From positions 434,001 through 498,000 of the forward strand of contig JAMQCK010000001.1 of the NCBI GenBank assembly GCA_024196135.1: a stretch of 64,000 bases of DNA, given 5' to 3'. Both the position numbers and the translations under genes were made by a program. A model generated the notes under the pieces. It was not told the origin of the DNA. It did not search any database and was given only the letters and a program-made list of their open reading frames with translations. This DNA comes from Pleurotus ostreatus/Saccharomyces cerevisiae fusant (Eukaryota > Opisthokonta). Shown piece after piece: positions 24,322-35,075 of the stretch (the stretch's first letter is position 1; each line of letters begins with the position of its first letter).

Positions 24322-25701
24322 ATGGACGCCCTCCACAATAGCACGAGCATGTCCGGTGCCTACGATGGCACGGACCTCACCTCGCTCTCATGGCTCGAGC
24401 AGCTGTGGGTGCAGTGGTATGTGATGATCGACAACCCGACCATTGCGACGGGCCTCATGAGCTTCTTGTTGCATGAGGTGAGTTGCTCTATTCCCTCACT
24501 TGAGTATGGCACGGGGGCGTGCTTGCTGGAAGGGGCGTGTATGCCGTGCAGCGATTTTCGGAAAGCGTTACTTCGCTTGACCAATCAGGGTCGTTTTCCT
24601 CCGCCATTCATTGGCTGCACGGCTGCCCACCTCATCACACCTCCCCCATCCTATCACATCTGGGCCGACTGTCAGCGCCTCTGCGAGCATCGCACTCTCC
24701 TTACACCTCCTCTCCTGAACCATGGATCTCGTGTCTTCGCATATGCTTATACATCGCCCAGTTTGTCTACTTTGGCCGCTCGCTCCCATGGATCATCATC
24801 GACGCCATGCCCTACTTCCGGAGGTGGAAGCTCCAGCCGAACAAGGTGCCGACGCCGCAGGAGCAGTGGGAGTGCACGAAGCAGGTCCTGTTCTCGCATT
24901 TCACGATCGAGCTGCCAGCGGTACGTCGTCCTTCGCTAGTCATGATCTTGCTTATAAGACCTGTCAGATCTGGCTGTTCCACCCCGTCGCTGAGGCCCTC
25001 GGTATGCGCACGCACCATGTGCCGCTCCCCGGGCTCAAGGAGATGGCCCCGCAAATCTTCTTTTTCTTCGTCTTCGAGGACTTCTTCCACTACGTTGGTG
25101 AGTACACCCCCTTTACATCGTCGACTTGCCGATGTTGACGCCCCTTCCAGCCCACCAAGCGCTCCACACTGGTGTCTTGTACAAGCACATCCACAAGATC
25201 CACCACAAGTACTCCGCGCCCTTCGGTCTCGCCGCCGAGTACGCGCACCCCGCTGAGGTCTTCATCCTCGGCGCGGGCACGATCTGCGGGCCGCTCCTCT
25301 ACTGCTACTTCACGCAGAACCTGCACATCTTCACCGTCTACCTCTGGATCGTCCTCCGCCTCTTCCAGGCCGTCGACGCGCACAGCGGGTACGACTTCCC
25401 CTGGTCGCTGCACAACATCGTCCCCTTCTGGTCCGGCGCGGAGCACCACGACTTCCACCACATGGCGTTCACGAACAACTTTTCGACGTCGTTCCGCTGG
25501 TGGGACTACATGCTCGGCACGGACGACAAGTACCGGGCGTACCGCGCGCGCGTGAAGGCGATGAAGAAGAAGGGCATGACCGCGGAGGAGCAGCGCGAGG
25601 TCGAGCGCAAGCTCATGGACGAGGTGGAGAAGGAGGGTATCGCGGCGGAGGCCGAGGTCGAGAGGACCGCGGGCAACTTCTTCAAGGCGAAGGCTGCATA
25701 A
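24322..25701 (+). CDS. ERG25: C4-methylsterol monooxygenase
   Basis: Four exons (24322-24477, 24762-24920, 24968-25097, 25151-25701) encode 331 residues. The enzyme is an ER di-iron oxygenase that oxidises the C4 methyl groups of 4,4-dimethylsterols in ergosterol synthesis, working with ERG26 and ERG27. The fatty-acid hydroxylase fold shows its histidine boxes: [29 protein letters not shown] and EHHDFHHM. Hydrophobic helices flank them ([23 protein letters not shown]). The C-terminus ends in a charged helix and FFKAKAA. Length is close to yeast Erg25. Intron 1 is 284 nt, far longer than the other introns (47 and 53 nt); its acceptor is fixed by the conserved [10 protein letters not shown]. 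Confidence 0.96.
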
Positions 25702-26390
25702 GCGCCGTCTGGATCGATGTTCCTCGAGGTCTTTTGGACGAGGGCCTGGCTTTCTTGACGAGGGATGAGTACAGTACACGACTCATGATAGGGAAAACGT
25801 CCGGTCTTTAGATGATTAGTGAATACGCTCCGACTCTAATTGCAACTACTACAAAGGGCTGATACACACGGAATCCTCACAGTTCAGATGAGTTCAGGTT
25901 GGAGACCAGCAAGCGATGACCGAGTTGCTTGAGGCTGCACTGTTTTCCCCTGCATCTCCACCATGGGAGACCGAATGTTCTTGAGCATAGTGACCAGCTG
26001 CTTGAGGCGAGTTGTTAGTCGTTCGCTGCCAGCGACCGACGACGCCTCAAGGACGTACCACTGGTTTGGGAGTGGAAGAAGAGATCGTAGAAAATCACAG
26101 GCCTCATAAAAAACCCACGTCGGGGTGGCGCTGGGCGGATGATGGGTGCGCTGCGCACACGCCCACCGTCGGTGGCGACAGCGCTCGATACAGGTGGTGA
26201 CAGCGCCGCCGTATCGAGCGACGGGAGCGAAGTCGGACTCCGCAGCTGGTGACCGTCAGAACCGGGACATTTGTGGCCAAATATATTCCTTTTGATCCCG
26301 CCTATCAGAGGAACAGGAGGGCGTAGAGATGCGCTGTGTCGCTGCAATTGAGGACGAGCAAGCGAAGAGTGAGCGCCAGTGAGCGGGGAT

Positions 26391-26451
26391 ACAGCGTTTT
26401 CGGAAAACCTTGTCATGTACGAACTTTTTTCGTGCGCTGTCCCAAAAACCC
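26391..26451. repeat. inverted repeat, left arm
   Basis: This 61-nt arm matches the reverse complement of 26792-26851 at about 80 percent of positions. The block around GCGTTTTCGGAAAACCTTGT is identical in both. About 340 bases separate the arms. Confidence 0.8.
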
Positions 26452-26791
26452 AAAACACGAAACTCGTGGGAACGGCTGCGAAGTTCCTGGCTGGCGCGCA
26501 GCGCCAAGCCGACTTCCTCGAAGGTGAGCAGAGTCCCCAAGGCAGCTCTAGCGGGCTTCCCGACGTCGCTGAAGACGATTGAAGGCCGTCTGACTGCCGG
26601 GAAAGTCGCAAATCGAGCGCCAGAGCGTCGTCCTGTGCAGAGGCCGCCCATGGGCCATCGCTTGAGGGCTACAGAGTAGCCGAGTCCTTGGCTGGCCTCG
26701 TCGACGTTGGACTTGGCATGCCCGCCCCGCGAGCCTCAAGGCGCGCTTCAGGCAGGAAGTGAGCATCTATCTTTGGGTTTTTCTATTCTTA

Positions 26792-26851
26792 GGGTTTTTG
26801 GACGACGCTCAGAAAAAAGTTGCAGATGACAAGGTTTTCCGAAAACGCTGT
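26792..26851. repeat. inverted repeat, right arm
   Basis: Partner of 26391-26451. Translated outward, both arms give a related peptide (minus strand ARKKFVHDKVFRKRC, plus strand AQKKVADDKVFRKRC), so the arms may come from an old inverted duplication of coding DNA. Confidence 0.8.
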
Positions 26852-27552
26852 AACGGCGGCCTGAAGCAGGGCTGGTGGGTCGACCTGACGCAGATGTCGA
26901 GCAGGCGACTTCAGTTCACCGAGGGTGTCGAGGTCCTGACGACGGAGGCAAGTGCCTGACAGGCTCGGCGGTTGCCGAAGCTACTGAAGAGGTTACTTCT
27001 TCGCCATCATGCCATCCGCCCATCGTCCGCGGAACTTCCGTCGTCGTCCTTGGCGGGCTTGTCTGCGTGGACGTGCCACCCGATGGGCGAGATGGGCAGA
27101 CGATGGACTTCGAGAACGCAGAGATGCATGCAGCGTGGATGTCAGCGATGTCATTTGTGGCCACGATGAGTGAGCGATTCGCCTCCATTGTCCCCTTCTC
27201 AACAATCCTCGGTGCGTCCCAAGACGGAAGAATGTTGACGACGGCGTCCGATCCCTGCCAAGGTCCGTCGCCCGGCAAGCTGAACTGCGCCAGCTGCGCG
27301 GTGCCAATTATACGCGCCTCATGGCCCCATCAAGAGCCCGATATACCCCTGGTAACCGTCCTTTTTATTCCTTTTACCGCGCCCTTCCACAGCTTCTTCT
27401 TGACTTGTACCTTCTCCTCCCCGTCTCACCCAGTCCCTCGTTTATACCGCCTGGCCGGCATCCCCTCCTCCTCCTCGCCCTCCACACTAGATCAGCTGCA
27501 TCTCCCAGCGCACTCCCTCCCTCGGCACTAGACTCGCGCACCACACGACATT

Positions 27553-29375
27553 ATGCGCTCCGCCACGATGTTTGTTGGCCTGCTCGCCGCCGCGGGCAGC
27601 GTCTCTGCCTCCCACGGCGCCCAGCGCATGCGCCGGCACCACCGCTCCGCCGCGAAGCGCGACGCCGTCTCCGGCACCGCGTACTACGGCTACCAGAACG
27701 ACCGCACGACCGCGTGCGGGACGGTCTCTTCCGACGACGACTTCGTCGCGGGCGTCCACGCAGCGTACTACGGCGACATCTGGTCCGCCTCGGACAAGTG
27801 CTTCCAGCATGTGAGTGGGCGGGGGGCGAGAAGTGCGCTGGGCGAGGTGGCTAATGCGCTGGCAGATCACCGTGTACTACGGCGACAAGTCGATCGATGT
27901 GACGCTGACCGACGCCGCGAACACGACGGCGAGCACGGGCGACGGCGATATCTACCTCTCGACGGCCGCGTTCACCGCGCTGGCCGGCTCGCTCGACGTG
28001 GGCATGAGTGCGTGGGCCTTATCTATTTTCGTGTGCTGCGCCTCATATTTTTGTAGTTGATGTTACCTGGGAGTGGGCTGGCGACGCTGCCTCAGGTACG
28101 TGCCATATGCTAGGCGAGTTGGCCATACCGCCTAATCATCCTTGCAGTTGCAGATGCGCCGACGACCCAGGACGCCGCGACCACAAGCTCTGAGAGCGCG
28201 CCGACTACCTCTTCTTCCCCCGCCCCGCCTGCGACCACCGACGCTGCGCCGACCACGACCGATGCGCCAACGACCGCGCCTGCGTCTACCTCCACCTCCG
28301 CACCCGCAACCTCCAGCAGCGCCCCCTCTGGCTCCTCGAACGAGGGCTGGAAGGTGTACCAGTCCCTGACCGGCGACACGCTCATCAACTACTTCGGTTT
28401 CGATGAGGGCCAGTCTGACAACTCTGGTGTCGCGAACTACGTGAACGGCAAGAACACCGGCCTCGTGTACACTGGCAACGACGGCAAGGTCTACATCAAC
28501 GTCGACACGACGCAGAACGTCGGCCTCCGCAACTCGGTCCGCATGACGTCCGCTGAGAAGTTCAACCCGAGCACCGCGTCGCTGTTCATCTTCGACGTTG
28601 AGAAGGTCCCCGCCGTTTGCGGTGTCTGGCCCGCGATCTGGGTAAGCGAGTTTCACGATGTGTCCGCAAGCCGTTGCTGAGCTTCTCACAGTTCACCGGC
28701 TCTGGCACCTGGCCGTACAGCGGTGAGGTCGATGTCATCGAGGGCGTGAATCAGTACACGCAGAACATCGTCTCCATCCACACCGGCCCGGGCTGCACCT
28801 TCGCCGACAGCGCCGTCTCCTCGCTCACCAAGGCCGCCCTCGTCTCGGGCGCGGGCCTCAACTGCGACGCGACCGTCGACACCATGGGCTGCGGCTTCAG
28901 CATGTACGACACCGCGTCGTACGGCACGGGCTTCAACGCGGTCGGCGGCGGCGCGTACGCGGTGCAGATGTCCGAGGACGGCATCTCCGTCTGGTTCTGG
29001 CAGCGCGACCAGATCCCGGCGGACGTGACCAGCGGCGGGCCGAACCCGAGCTCGTGGGGCGCGAGCGTGGTCACGTACTCGTCGGCGTCGTGCGATATGA
29101 GCAGCCACTTCCAGGACTTGATGCTCATTATCACGAACAACCTGGGCGGCACGTTCCCCGAGGGTGTGTGGCATACGGCGGGCTCGGGCGGGCAGGCGCA
29201 GAGCTGTGCGGATATCACGGGCTTTGACTCGGCGGCGAACTTTGTGCAGAACTCGGGTGCTTCGTTTGCGGATGCGCAGTTTGTGAGTGTTTCTTCCTTA
29301 TCCCTCTGCCACGTTATAGAGTGACTGACGCCCCTCCTCCAGATCATCAACTCCTTCATGATCTACCGGTACTAG
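27553..29375 (+). CDS. secreted RlpA/expansin-like domain fused to GH16 glucanase
   Basis: Six exons (27553-27810, 27866-28007, 28057-28095, 28148-28641, 28692-29282, 29343-29375) give 518 residues. The N-terminus is a signal peptide (MRSATMFVGLLAAAGSVSA) followed by a basic RRHHRSAAKR stretch. Residues about 37-145 look like a double-psi beta-barrel of the RlpA/expansin group (GTAYYGYQNDRTTACGT, DKCFQHITVYYGDKSI, LDVGMIDVTWEWAG). A Thr/Ser/Pro/Ala-rich linker of about 50 residues follows. The C-terminal 320 residues are a GH16 beta-jelly-roll with the catalytic E-x-D-x-x-E motif in YSGEVDVIEGVNQ and the strand GISVWFWQRDQIP. GH16 enzymes of this type act on beta-1,3 or 1,3/1,4-glucans in fungal or plant walls. 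The six tiny-intron exons close in frame, so the fusion is not an assembly of two genes. Confidence 0.9.
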
Positions 29376-30704
29376 ATGCCCGTCTAGTGCCTCCATTTGG
29401 GGCAGGCCCCGCTTTCTTGTCCATACTTCCCGGGGCCGGAGTGGTGGCCATGCACCGCGTACAAGTGGTCGCGGCGCACCTGTGAATACGCAGTGGCGGC
29501 GCACCCTGTAAACGCGCATGGACTGTGACATGTATGTAGATGGCGGACTGACACACTCGAGCACGCTCCCCGCGAGCGCGTTTGTTGACACCACGTACCC
29601 CGCGCAGCTGGATCTTTCTTACTATGCCTTCGGTGCACCTTAGCAAGTCTATTCATGACTATTCACCTTCTCACTGCGTTTCTTACTACTCGCACCTTTC
29701 TGGATGCATCACCGCACTTTGCGAGGTGCAATCCTTCTACCTTGACACTCTATTCTATCCCACACCCTCATAGGCCTCACACCGTTACCCCATTACCCGT
29801 GTTGTTTTTCTCTTTTGTCTCCCTCTCCCTCTTTACTGCTTCCTCTCGTTTACGATGGTAATGGTAGGGTGGTATATACCAAGAATTTCAAGCTACGCTA
29901 GGCGGTGGCGTGTTCATGATACCCTTGGACGAGGTGTGAGGGTCTATGCGGCGGGTCATCAAGGTGAAGAGGGGGAGGGAGAGTGGTGAGGATTCTCAAG
30001 GTGAGGGGAAGGGGAGACGACTCGGGTGAGGTGCACTATAGACACCACGGGTAGCGAACACCTGAATCGATCGCTACATAAAGAACAAAAAAAGGAAGTA
30101 GAATACGCAGGCCACGGTCTGCCTGCGTCCGGAGTACATCTTCGAACTAGTCCACATCTCCGACATAGTCCACATCCTGGAACTGCAATAGTCTACACCC
30201 TGGAACTACACTAGTCTACATCTTCGAACAGCAGTAGTCTACATCTTCGAACAGTCAAGACGCCATCAGATTCATACGGCCCGTCCCTTTGATAGTAACA
30301 AGGTAATGGTGCCGAACGGGCGAGGTCAACGCCGACCGCGCGCCCGGTGCGGGCTCGAAGGCTGGCGGGTCCACCGACAACTCGCGTCGTCGGCGTGGAC
30401 AACTCGCGTCGTCTACGTGGACAACTCGCGTCGTCGGCGTGGCTCGTATACACAAGCCCCCACCAGCCCAAGCCCGCGCCAGACGGGTCGTGCTCAGCTC
30501 TTTGCACCGCGGGAGATCGTCATGGGCGTTTATGATTGTGGAAGAATCGAAGGGTGAAAAATGCGCGCGGCGCGCTTTTGAGGGGGCGATCGGGGACGCC
30601 ACAAAGCGCCGCAAAAGCAAAGAGCGGCAAGCGGTGACGGCGGTCCGATACCGGGCTCATCGCCGCGTCTGGTCCCGCGATCCCGCGTCTGCCGCGTCAT
30701 TGAA
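29376..30704. other. intergenic with short tandem repeats
   Basis: About 1.3 kb. It includes a (AGTCTACATCTTCGAAC)-like imperfect repeat around 30140-30250 and the 22-nt repeat listed separately. No gene is supported. Confidence 0.5.
30376..30441. repeat. 22-bp tandem repeat, three copies
   Basis: The unit GACAACTCGCGTCGTCGGCG plus TG occurs at 30376, 30398 and 30420. The middle copy differs at two bases (CTA for CGG). Confidence 0.9.
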
Positions 30705-32499
30705 ATGAACGCTGGCGTCGACAGGCTCGTGATATACGCCGTCTCCTTCCTCGCGCCGCTTGTTCTCTACTTTGCTGTCTTCCGTCGCCGTGAGTTCGTC
30801 TTCCCGTCCTTCTGTTGTACCAGAACGAAACCCTCCGCGCGTGGACGTGGCTAACGCGATTCTGCGCAGGTTCTGCTACGACACCGCCTGCTGCTTCCAG
30901 TCAGGTTACCACCACATCCGCTGTGAGTGCGATCTGGGCCATCGCACTTGGTCTTCGCGCACCTTTCGCCCACGCGTTGCTCCTTCCAGCCATGGGCTGC
31001 ACCTTCCACCCATACATTGCATTGCGCCTTCCACCCATACGCTGCCCCTTCCAGCCACACGTCGCGCCTTTTCCCCACGCAACAGTCTCGTTCCAACTCA
31101 CGCGCTTGGGGAATCCCCTCGCGCGCGGCTTCTACCTCTCCCCACCTCCCTTTCCCATCTCACCGCCGTTCCCCACCTCACCGCTGATTCCCTCCTCCCA
31201 CCCCCCTCCAATCTCGTCCCACCCATCCCCACCAACCCTTCCTCCCCCACCCTTTCCACTCCAGCCCCCAGCCCCAAACTCCCACTAACATCTCCTCCCC
31301 CCTTCCCACTAACCCCTCCCTCGCCCACCCTTCCCACCAACCACCCCAAACCCCCACTAACCTCCCCCCCCAGCAACCAAAGTCCATCATGCAGGCCGAG
31401 AACCCGAACCTGCTGCCGCCGAAGGACGACCCGTTCACGCTCGAGGAGCTGAGGGCGTTCGATGGGACGGACCCGGCGCGGCCGATCTATGTGTCGATTA
31501 AGGGTGAGTCGTCTTCGCCTCCCCCCTTCCCTTCGCGCCGTCTTCGGCGTCTGGTGCCGTCGTATACTAACCCTCCCCCCTACCCCTCCCCCCTCATCCC
31601 TCCTCCTTCCTCTACTTCGTATACAAACCTCCCTTCGCGCCGTCTTCGCCTTCCCTTCTCCTTTCTCTACTTCGTATACTAACCCTCCCTCCCCCCGGCA
31701 CCCTCTCCTCCTTTCTCTACTCCAAAAACTAACCTCCACCCTCCCCACACCGTCTTCGCCTTCCCTTCTCCTTTCCCTGCCCTAAATACTAACCTCCACC
31801 CCCCGGCACCGTCTCCGTATTCCCTCGTCATTCCTCTTTACCAAACACAACTAACCCCCCCTACCCCACCCCCCCCTCCGGCACCGTCTTTGCCTTTCTC
31901 GAATCTAAATGACAAAAAAACAGGAACCGTCTTCGACGTCTCCCCCAAACGCGACGTCTACGGCCCCGGCCGGTCCTACGGCCTCTTCGCCGGCAAGGAC
32001 GCGTCCAAGGGGCTCGGCATGTCCTCCCTCCGCCCCGAGCACGCGGTGCCGGACTACGCGGGCCTGAGTGGGGCGGATCGGAAGGTGCTGGATGATTGGC
32101 ATGGTTTCTTCACGTACGTCCGTGGTCGTCTTCACGTGCGTCCGGTTTTCGTGCGCGTTCTCGCCATAGCGTGCACGGCCTGCGTCACTACAGCACGGCC
32201 TGCGCCACTCTTCCCTTACTCTCCTCCTTCCCTTGTTCCCTTCTTCACCCAACCTTACTCTCTCTTCTCCTCCCTTCTCCACCCCTCACCCCCCTTCTCC
32301 AACCTTCTCCACCCAACCCTAACTAACCTAACCCCCCCCCCCCCCCCCACGCAGCAAACGGTACAACATTGTCGGCCGCGTCGTCGACCACCCGACGCAT
32401 TTGCGGGAGCAGGCGGGGGAGGGTGGGGAGGGCGGCAAGGTGGGAGAAGAACAGGCGCACGCGGGGGAGGGTGGGCAGGGTGGGGCGGCGAGTTTGTGA
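30705..32499 (+). CDS. DAP1: DAP1-like heme-binding protein (MAPR/cytochrome b5-like)
   Basis: Five exons (30705-30789, 30870-30922, 31374-31503, 31924-32113, 32355-32499) encode 200 residues. The N-terminus is one membrane anchor (LVIYAVSFLAPLVLYFAVF) and a short Thr/Ser linker. The cytochrome b5-like heme/steroid-binding domain covers about residues 60-155: DDPFTLEELRAFDG, PIYVSIKGTVFDVS, YGPGRSYGLFAGKDASKGL and a terminal helix before YNIVGRVVDHP. In yeast, Dap1 binds heme and supports Cyp51 and ergosterol synthesis, and it localises to endomembranes. The C-terminal tail is a Gly/Glu low-complexity extension. Introns 2-4 are 451, 420 and 241 nt of C/T-rich simple sequence, unlike the 50-nt introns elsewhere in the window. 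Splice sites were set by the conserved domain and frame closure. Confidence 0.88.
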
Positions 32500-32574
32500 G
32501 CGGGTGAGGGTGGGCAGGGCGGGGCGGCGAGTTTATGAAGGGGTGAGGGCGGGGCGGCGAGTTTGTAGAGGGGG
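32467..32574. repeat. tandem repeat containing the DAP1-like stop codon
   Basis: A G-rich unit of about 39 nt, including GGGGCGGCGAGTTTGTGA, occurs once at the end of the gene (32467-32505) and in two further, shortened copies (from 32506 and 32544). Each downstream copy repeats the C-terminal codons AAS plus Leu or a variant. Confidence 0.75.
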
Positions 32575-32649
32575 TGGGGGTGAGGGTTGGGTGGAGGCGT
32601 CGAGCTTTTGAGGAGCGGCCGCCCGACGCGCACTCGCACGCTCGACTGA

Positions 32650-33125
32650 CGTTGCTTACATTATGCTTGTGAAGTTGAATCGAAACTGTACATATACTGG
32701 AGTACGTGTATACATATACCGGAGTACGCGTCTACATATGCCGAGTCTGCATCTGAATCGAAACCGTACATATACTGTTGCCACCGTATACATATACCGA
32801 CCGGAATACGAGGCTTCTGACTGGACTGACGCCGTTACTCTTGACTAGACTGAATGTCGTTGCTCTTGACTAGACTGGATGTCGTTGCTCTTGAGTACGG
32901 CGTCGTACACGCCCGCTTCTAACTGGGCCGTACACATAGCTGCTTCTAACTGGGCCGTACACACCCGCTTCTAACTCGGTCGTACACGACTGCGTCTGAC
33001 CGGGTCGTACACGCCTGCGTCTAACTGGGTCGTACACGACCGCTTCTGACGGCATTGTACACGCCCGCTTCTAACTGGGCCGTACACACGACTGCTTCTA
33101 ACTGGGTCGTATACGCCTGCGTTAG
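32650..33125. repeat. cluster of minisatellites
   Basis: Three repeat types follow each other. The first is ACATATACTGGAGTACG-like units (about 32690-32800). The second is two to three copies of a unit with GTCGTTGCTCTTGACTAGAC (about 32820-32895). The third is roughly nine imperfect copies of a 24-28-nt unit with CGTACACGCCCGCTTCTAAC (about 32903-33120). No gene is seen. Confidence 0.8.
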
Positions 33126-33287
33126 CGTACGACTGAGCCGCACACGACTACTTCTGGCTTGCCTCGTAACTTATCTGCGCTTTCGCTACTGTACAACAAT
33201 CGTCTCTTCGTTTCGTCTGCGTCAATCTCTCACCCTCCTCCCTCCTCCCTCCCCTGCTTGTCCTCATATGTTGTCAACAAACACCCC

Positions 33288-33407
33288 TCACCAATGCAAC
33301 CGATGCGTCGCACACTTCACCAATGCAACCGATGCGTCGCACACTTCACCAATGCACCCCCCCCCCAACCTCCCCACCTCACCAATGCAACCGATGCGTC
33401 GCACACT
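33288..33407. repeat. 29-bp repeat that copies the MsrA gene end
   Basis: The unit starts TCACCAATGCAACCGATGCG. Copies lie at 33288-33316 and 33317-33345, with a truncated one at 33346-33356. The coding copy at 33379-33407 holds the last nine codons and stop codon of MsrA on the minus strand. Confidence 0.9.
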
Positions 33408-35075
33408 GATACCCCGCCGGATTCTTGAACAGGTACCGCTGATGGTAGTCCTCCGCGTCCCACCACGGGCCCGCGGGGAGGATCTGGGTGATGATTTTTG
33501 TGCCTGGGGGGGTTAGTGAGGTTGGGGGGGTTAAGATGGGAGGGGAAGGGAGAGAGGGGGTGGAGGGGAAGGGTTGGGAGGGGGGGTGGTTAGATTGGTT
33601 TGATGGGATGATTAGTGGGATGTTTTTTTAATTGTTAGCGTGTAAGTAAGGTTGGGGGTGGGAGGGGGTGGAAGAGGGGGACAAGGGAGAAGGGAGTGGG
33701 GCAGGGGGAGGAAGGGTGGGAGAGAGAGGGAAGGCGGGTTGGGGAGGGTTGGGAGGGAGGGGAGCGGGAGGGAGCGGGGCGAGGGAGGGGAGCGGGAGGG
33801 AGCGGGGCGAGGGAGGGGAGCGGGAGGGAGCTGGGCGAGGTAAGGGGCAACGAAACATTGCTGTCGACACCCCGCTTCTCCACCTCACGCCCCCACTCGC
33901 CCCTCACTCACGCCTCCACGCAACCAAAAGAAAAAACCCCACTCACCCCTCGGCGCAAAATGCCTCGCCTGCACCTCCTCCGTCACCCGCTGCGCGATCG
34001 CCGCCTGCTCGGGGGTGTGCGTGAAGATGGCGGAGCGGTATTCTGTGGGGAGGGGGGTTAGTTTGGTGGGGGGGGGGGTTAGGAAGATGAGTATGGCGCG
34101 TGAGGACAAGGAGGGAAAACGAGCAGGGGTTGGTTGGGTGGGGAGGGGGAGGGGGAAGGGGGAAGGGAGGGTCGGGGGTAGAGGGAAGGGGGAAAAGGAG
34201 GGACGAGGTGAGGGGAAGGGGGAAGGGGGAAGGGGGAAGGGGGAAGGGGGAAGGGGGAAGGGGAAGGGGAAGGGGAAGGGGAAGGGGACGGGGAAGGGGA
34301 CGGGGAAGAGTATGGAGAGGCGGAAGGACGAGGTGAGAGAGAGGACTCACGCGTCCCCGTATCCCCGCCCTGGCGGTCCACGGTCGTCGGGTCGTGCGTG
34401 CGGTAGAAGAACTCTGGGGGGAGGTGGTGAGTATAGGTGGCGGTGGTGAGTATAGGGGGAGGTGGTGAGTATAGGTGTTGCCTCTCTACTCGGATTATCC
34501 TCCACGAACAGTGAGGATTATCCTCCACGAACAGTGGGGATTATCCTCCACAAACAGGGGTACGACACTCACCAACGAGCTCGGCGTACCCGACAACGCT
34601 CGGGTCGAACTCGATGCGCAGCGCCTCCGCGTGCTGCGTCGCGCCCGTGCACACTTGCTTGTACGACGGCTCCGTCGCGTCCTCCCGGCCGCCCGTGTAG
34701 CCGACGGAGGTCTTGATGATGCCCTTGTTCTGGGACGGCGGGAAGTGCTTGAGGAAGATGTGCTCGACGCCCCAGAAGCAGCCGCCGGCGAAGGTGGCGA
34801 GCTCGGTCGTGGTGGGGGCTGGGGGGAGGGCGTGTGAGGTGGAGGAGAGAGGAGAGGGATGGGGAGGAGAGGAGAGGGGGTTAGGCATGTGAAGGAATAC
34901 AGAGAATCGCCGTCGAGGAATGCAAAGAATCGCCGTCGAGGAATACAAAGAACCGCGGTCAAGACGAGTCTTCGACGCCGCGGATGGACAACGCACCAGA
35001 GGTAGACATGTATTGCGCTGCGTTGAATGGGTGCGTGTGGATACCGGGGAGAAGCGATCGGAGGGCGGCGAGCAT
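33379..35075 (-). CDS. msrA: peptide methionine (S)-sulfoxide reductase
   Basis: Five exons (35075-34997, 34818-34573, 34413-34351, 34042-33947, 33503-33379) give 202 residues. MsrA reduces methionine-S-sulfoxide in proteins using thioredoxin. The active-site motif [11 protein letters not shown] is intact. Family blocks follow: [44 protein letters not shown] and [12 protein letters not shown], and the resolving-type Cys lies in GYQCATHR. Exon 1 ([21 protein letters not shown]) is basic and lacks acidic residues, so it may be a mitochondrial targeting peptide. An internal Met (MSTSAPTT) could start a cytosolic form. Introns are 178, 159, 308 and 443 nt, made of C/T or G/A simple repeats. This matches the inflated introns of its convergent neighbour DAP1 and suggests a locally unstable region. 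Confidence 0.93.

Larger units (their letters stand above)
25702..27552. other. 1.85-kb region without a supported gene; contains an inverted repeat
   Basis: The stretch holds the 3' flank of ERG25, an imperfect inverted repeat (listed separately) and the promoter of the GH16 gene. ORFs of up to about 200 codons cover the repeat arms, but they lack motifs and run into each other on both strands. Confidence 0.5.

Noticed and set aside
26391..26851. Complete DNA transposon with terminal inverted repeats
   Set aside because: No target-site duplication or transposase sequence is visible; only a pair of inverted arms can be claimed.
32903..33120. CRISPR-like array
   Set aside because: The units are adjacent and imperfect, without unique spacers, in a eukaryotic context. 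They are minisatellites.
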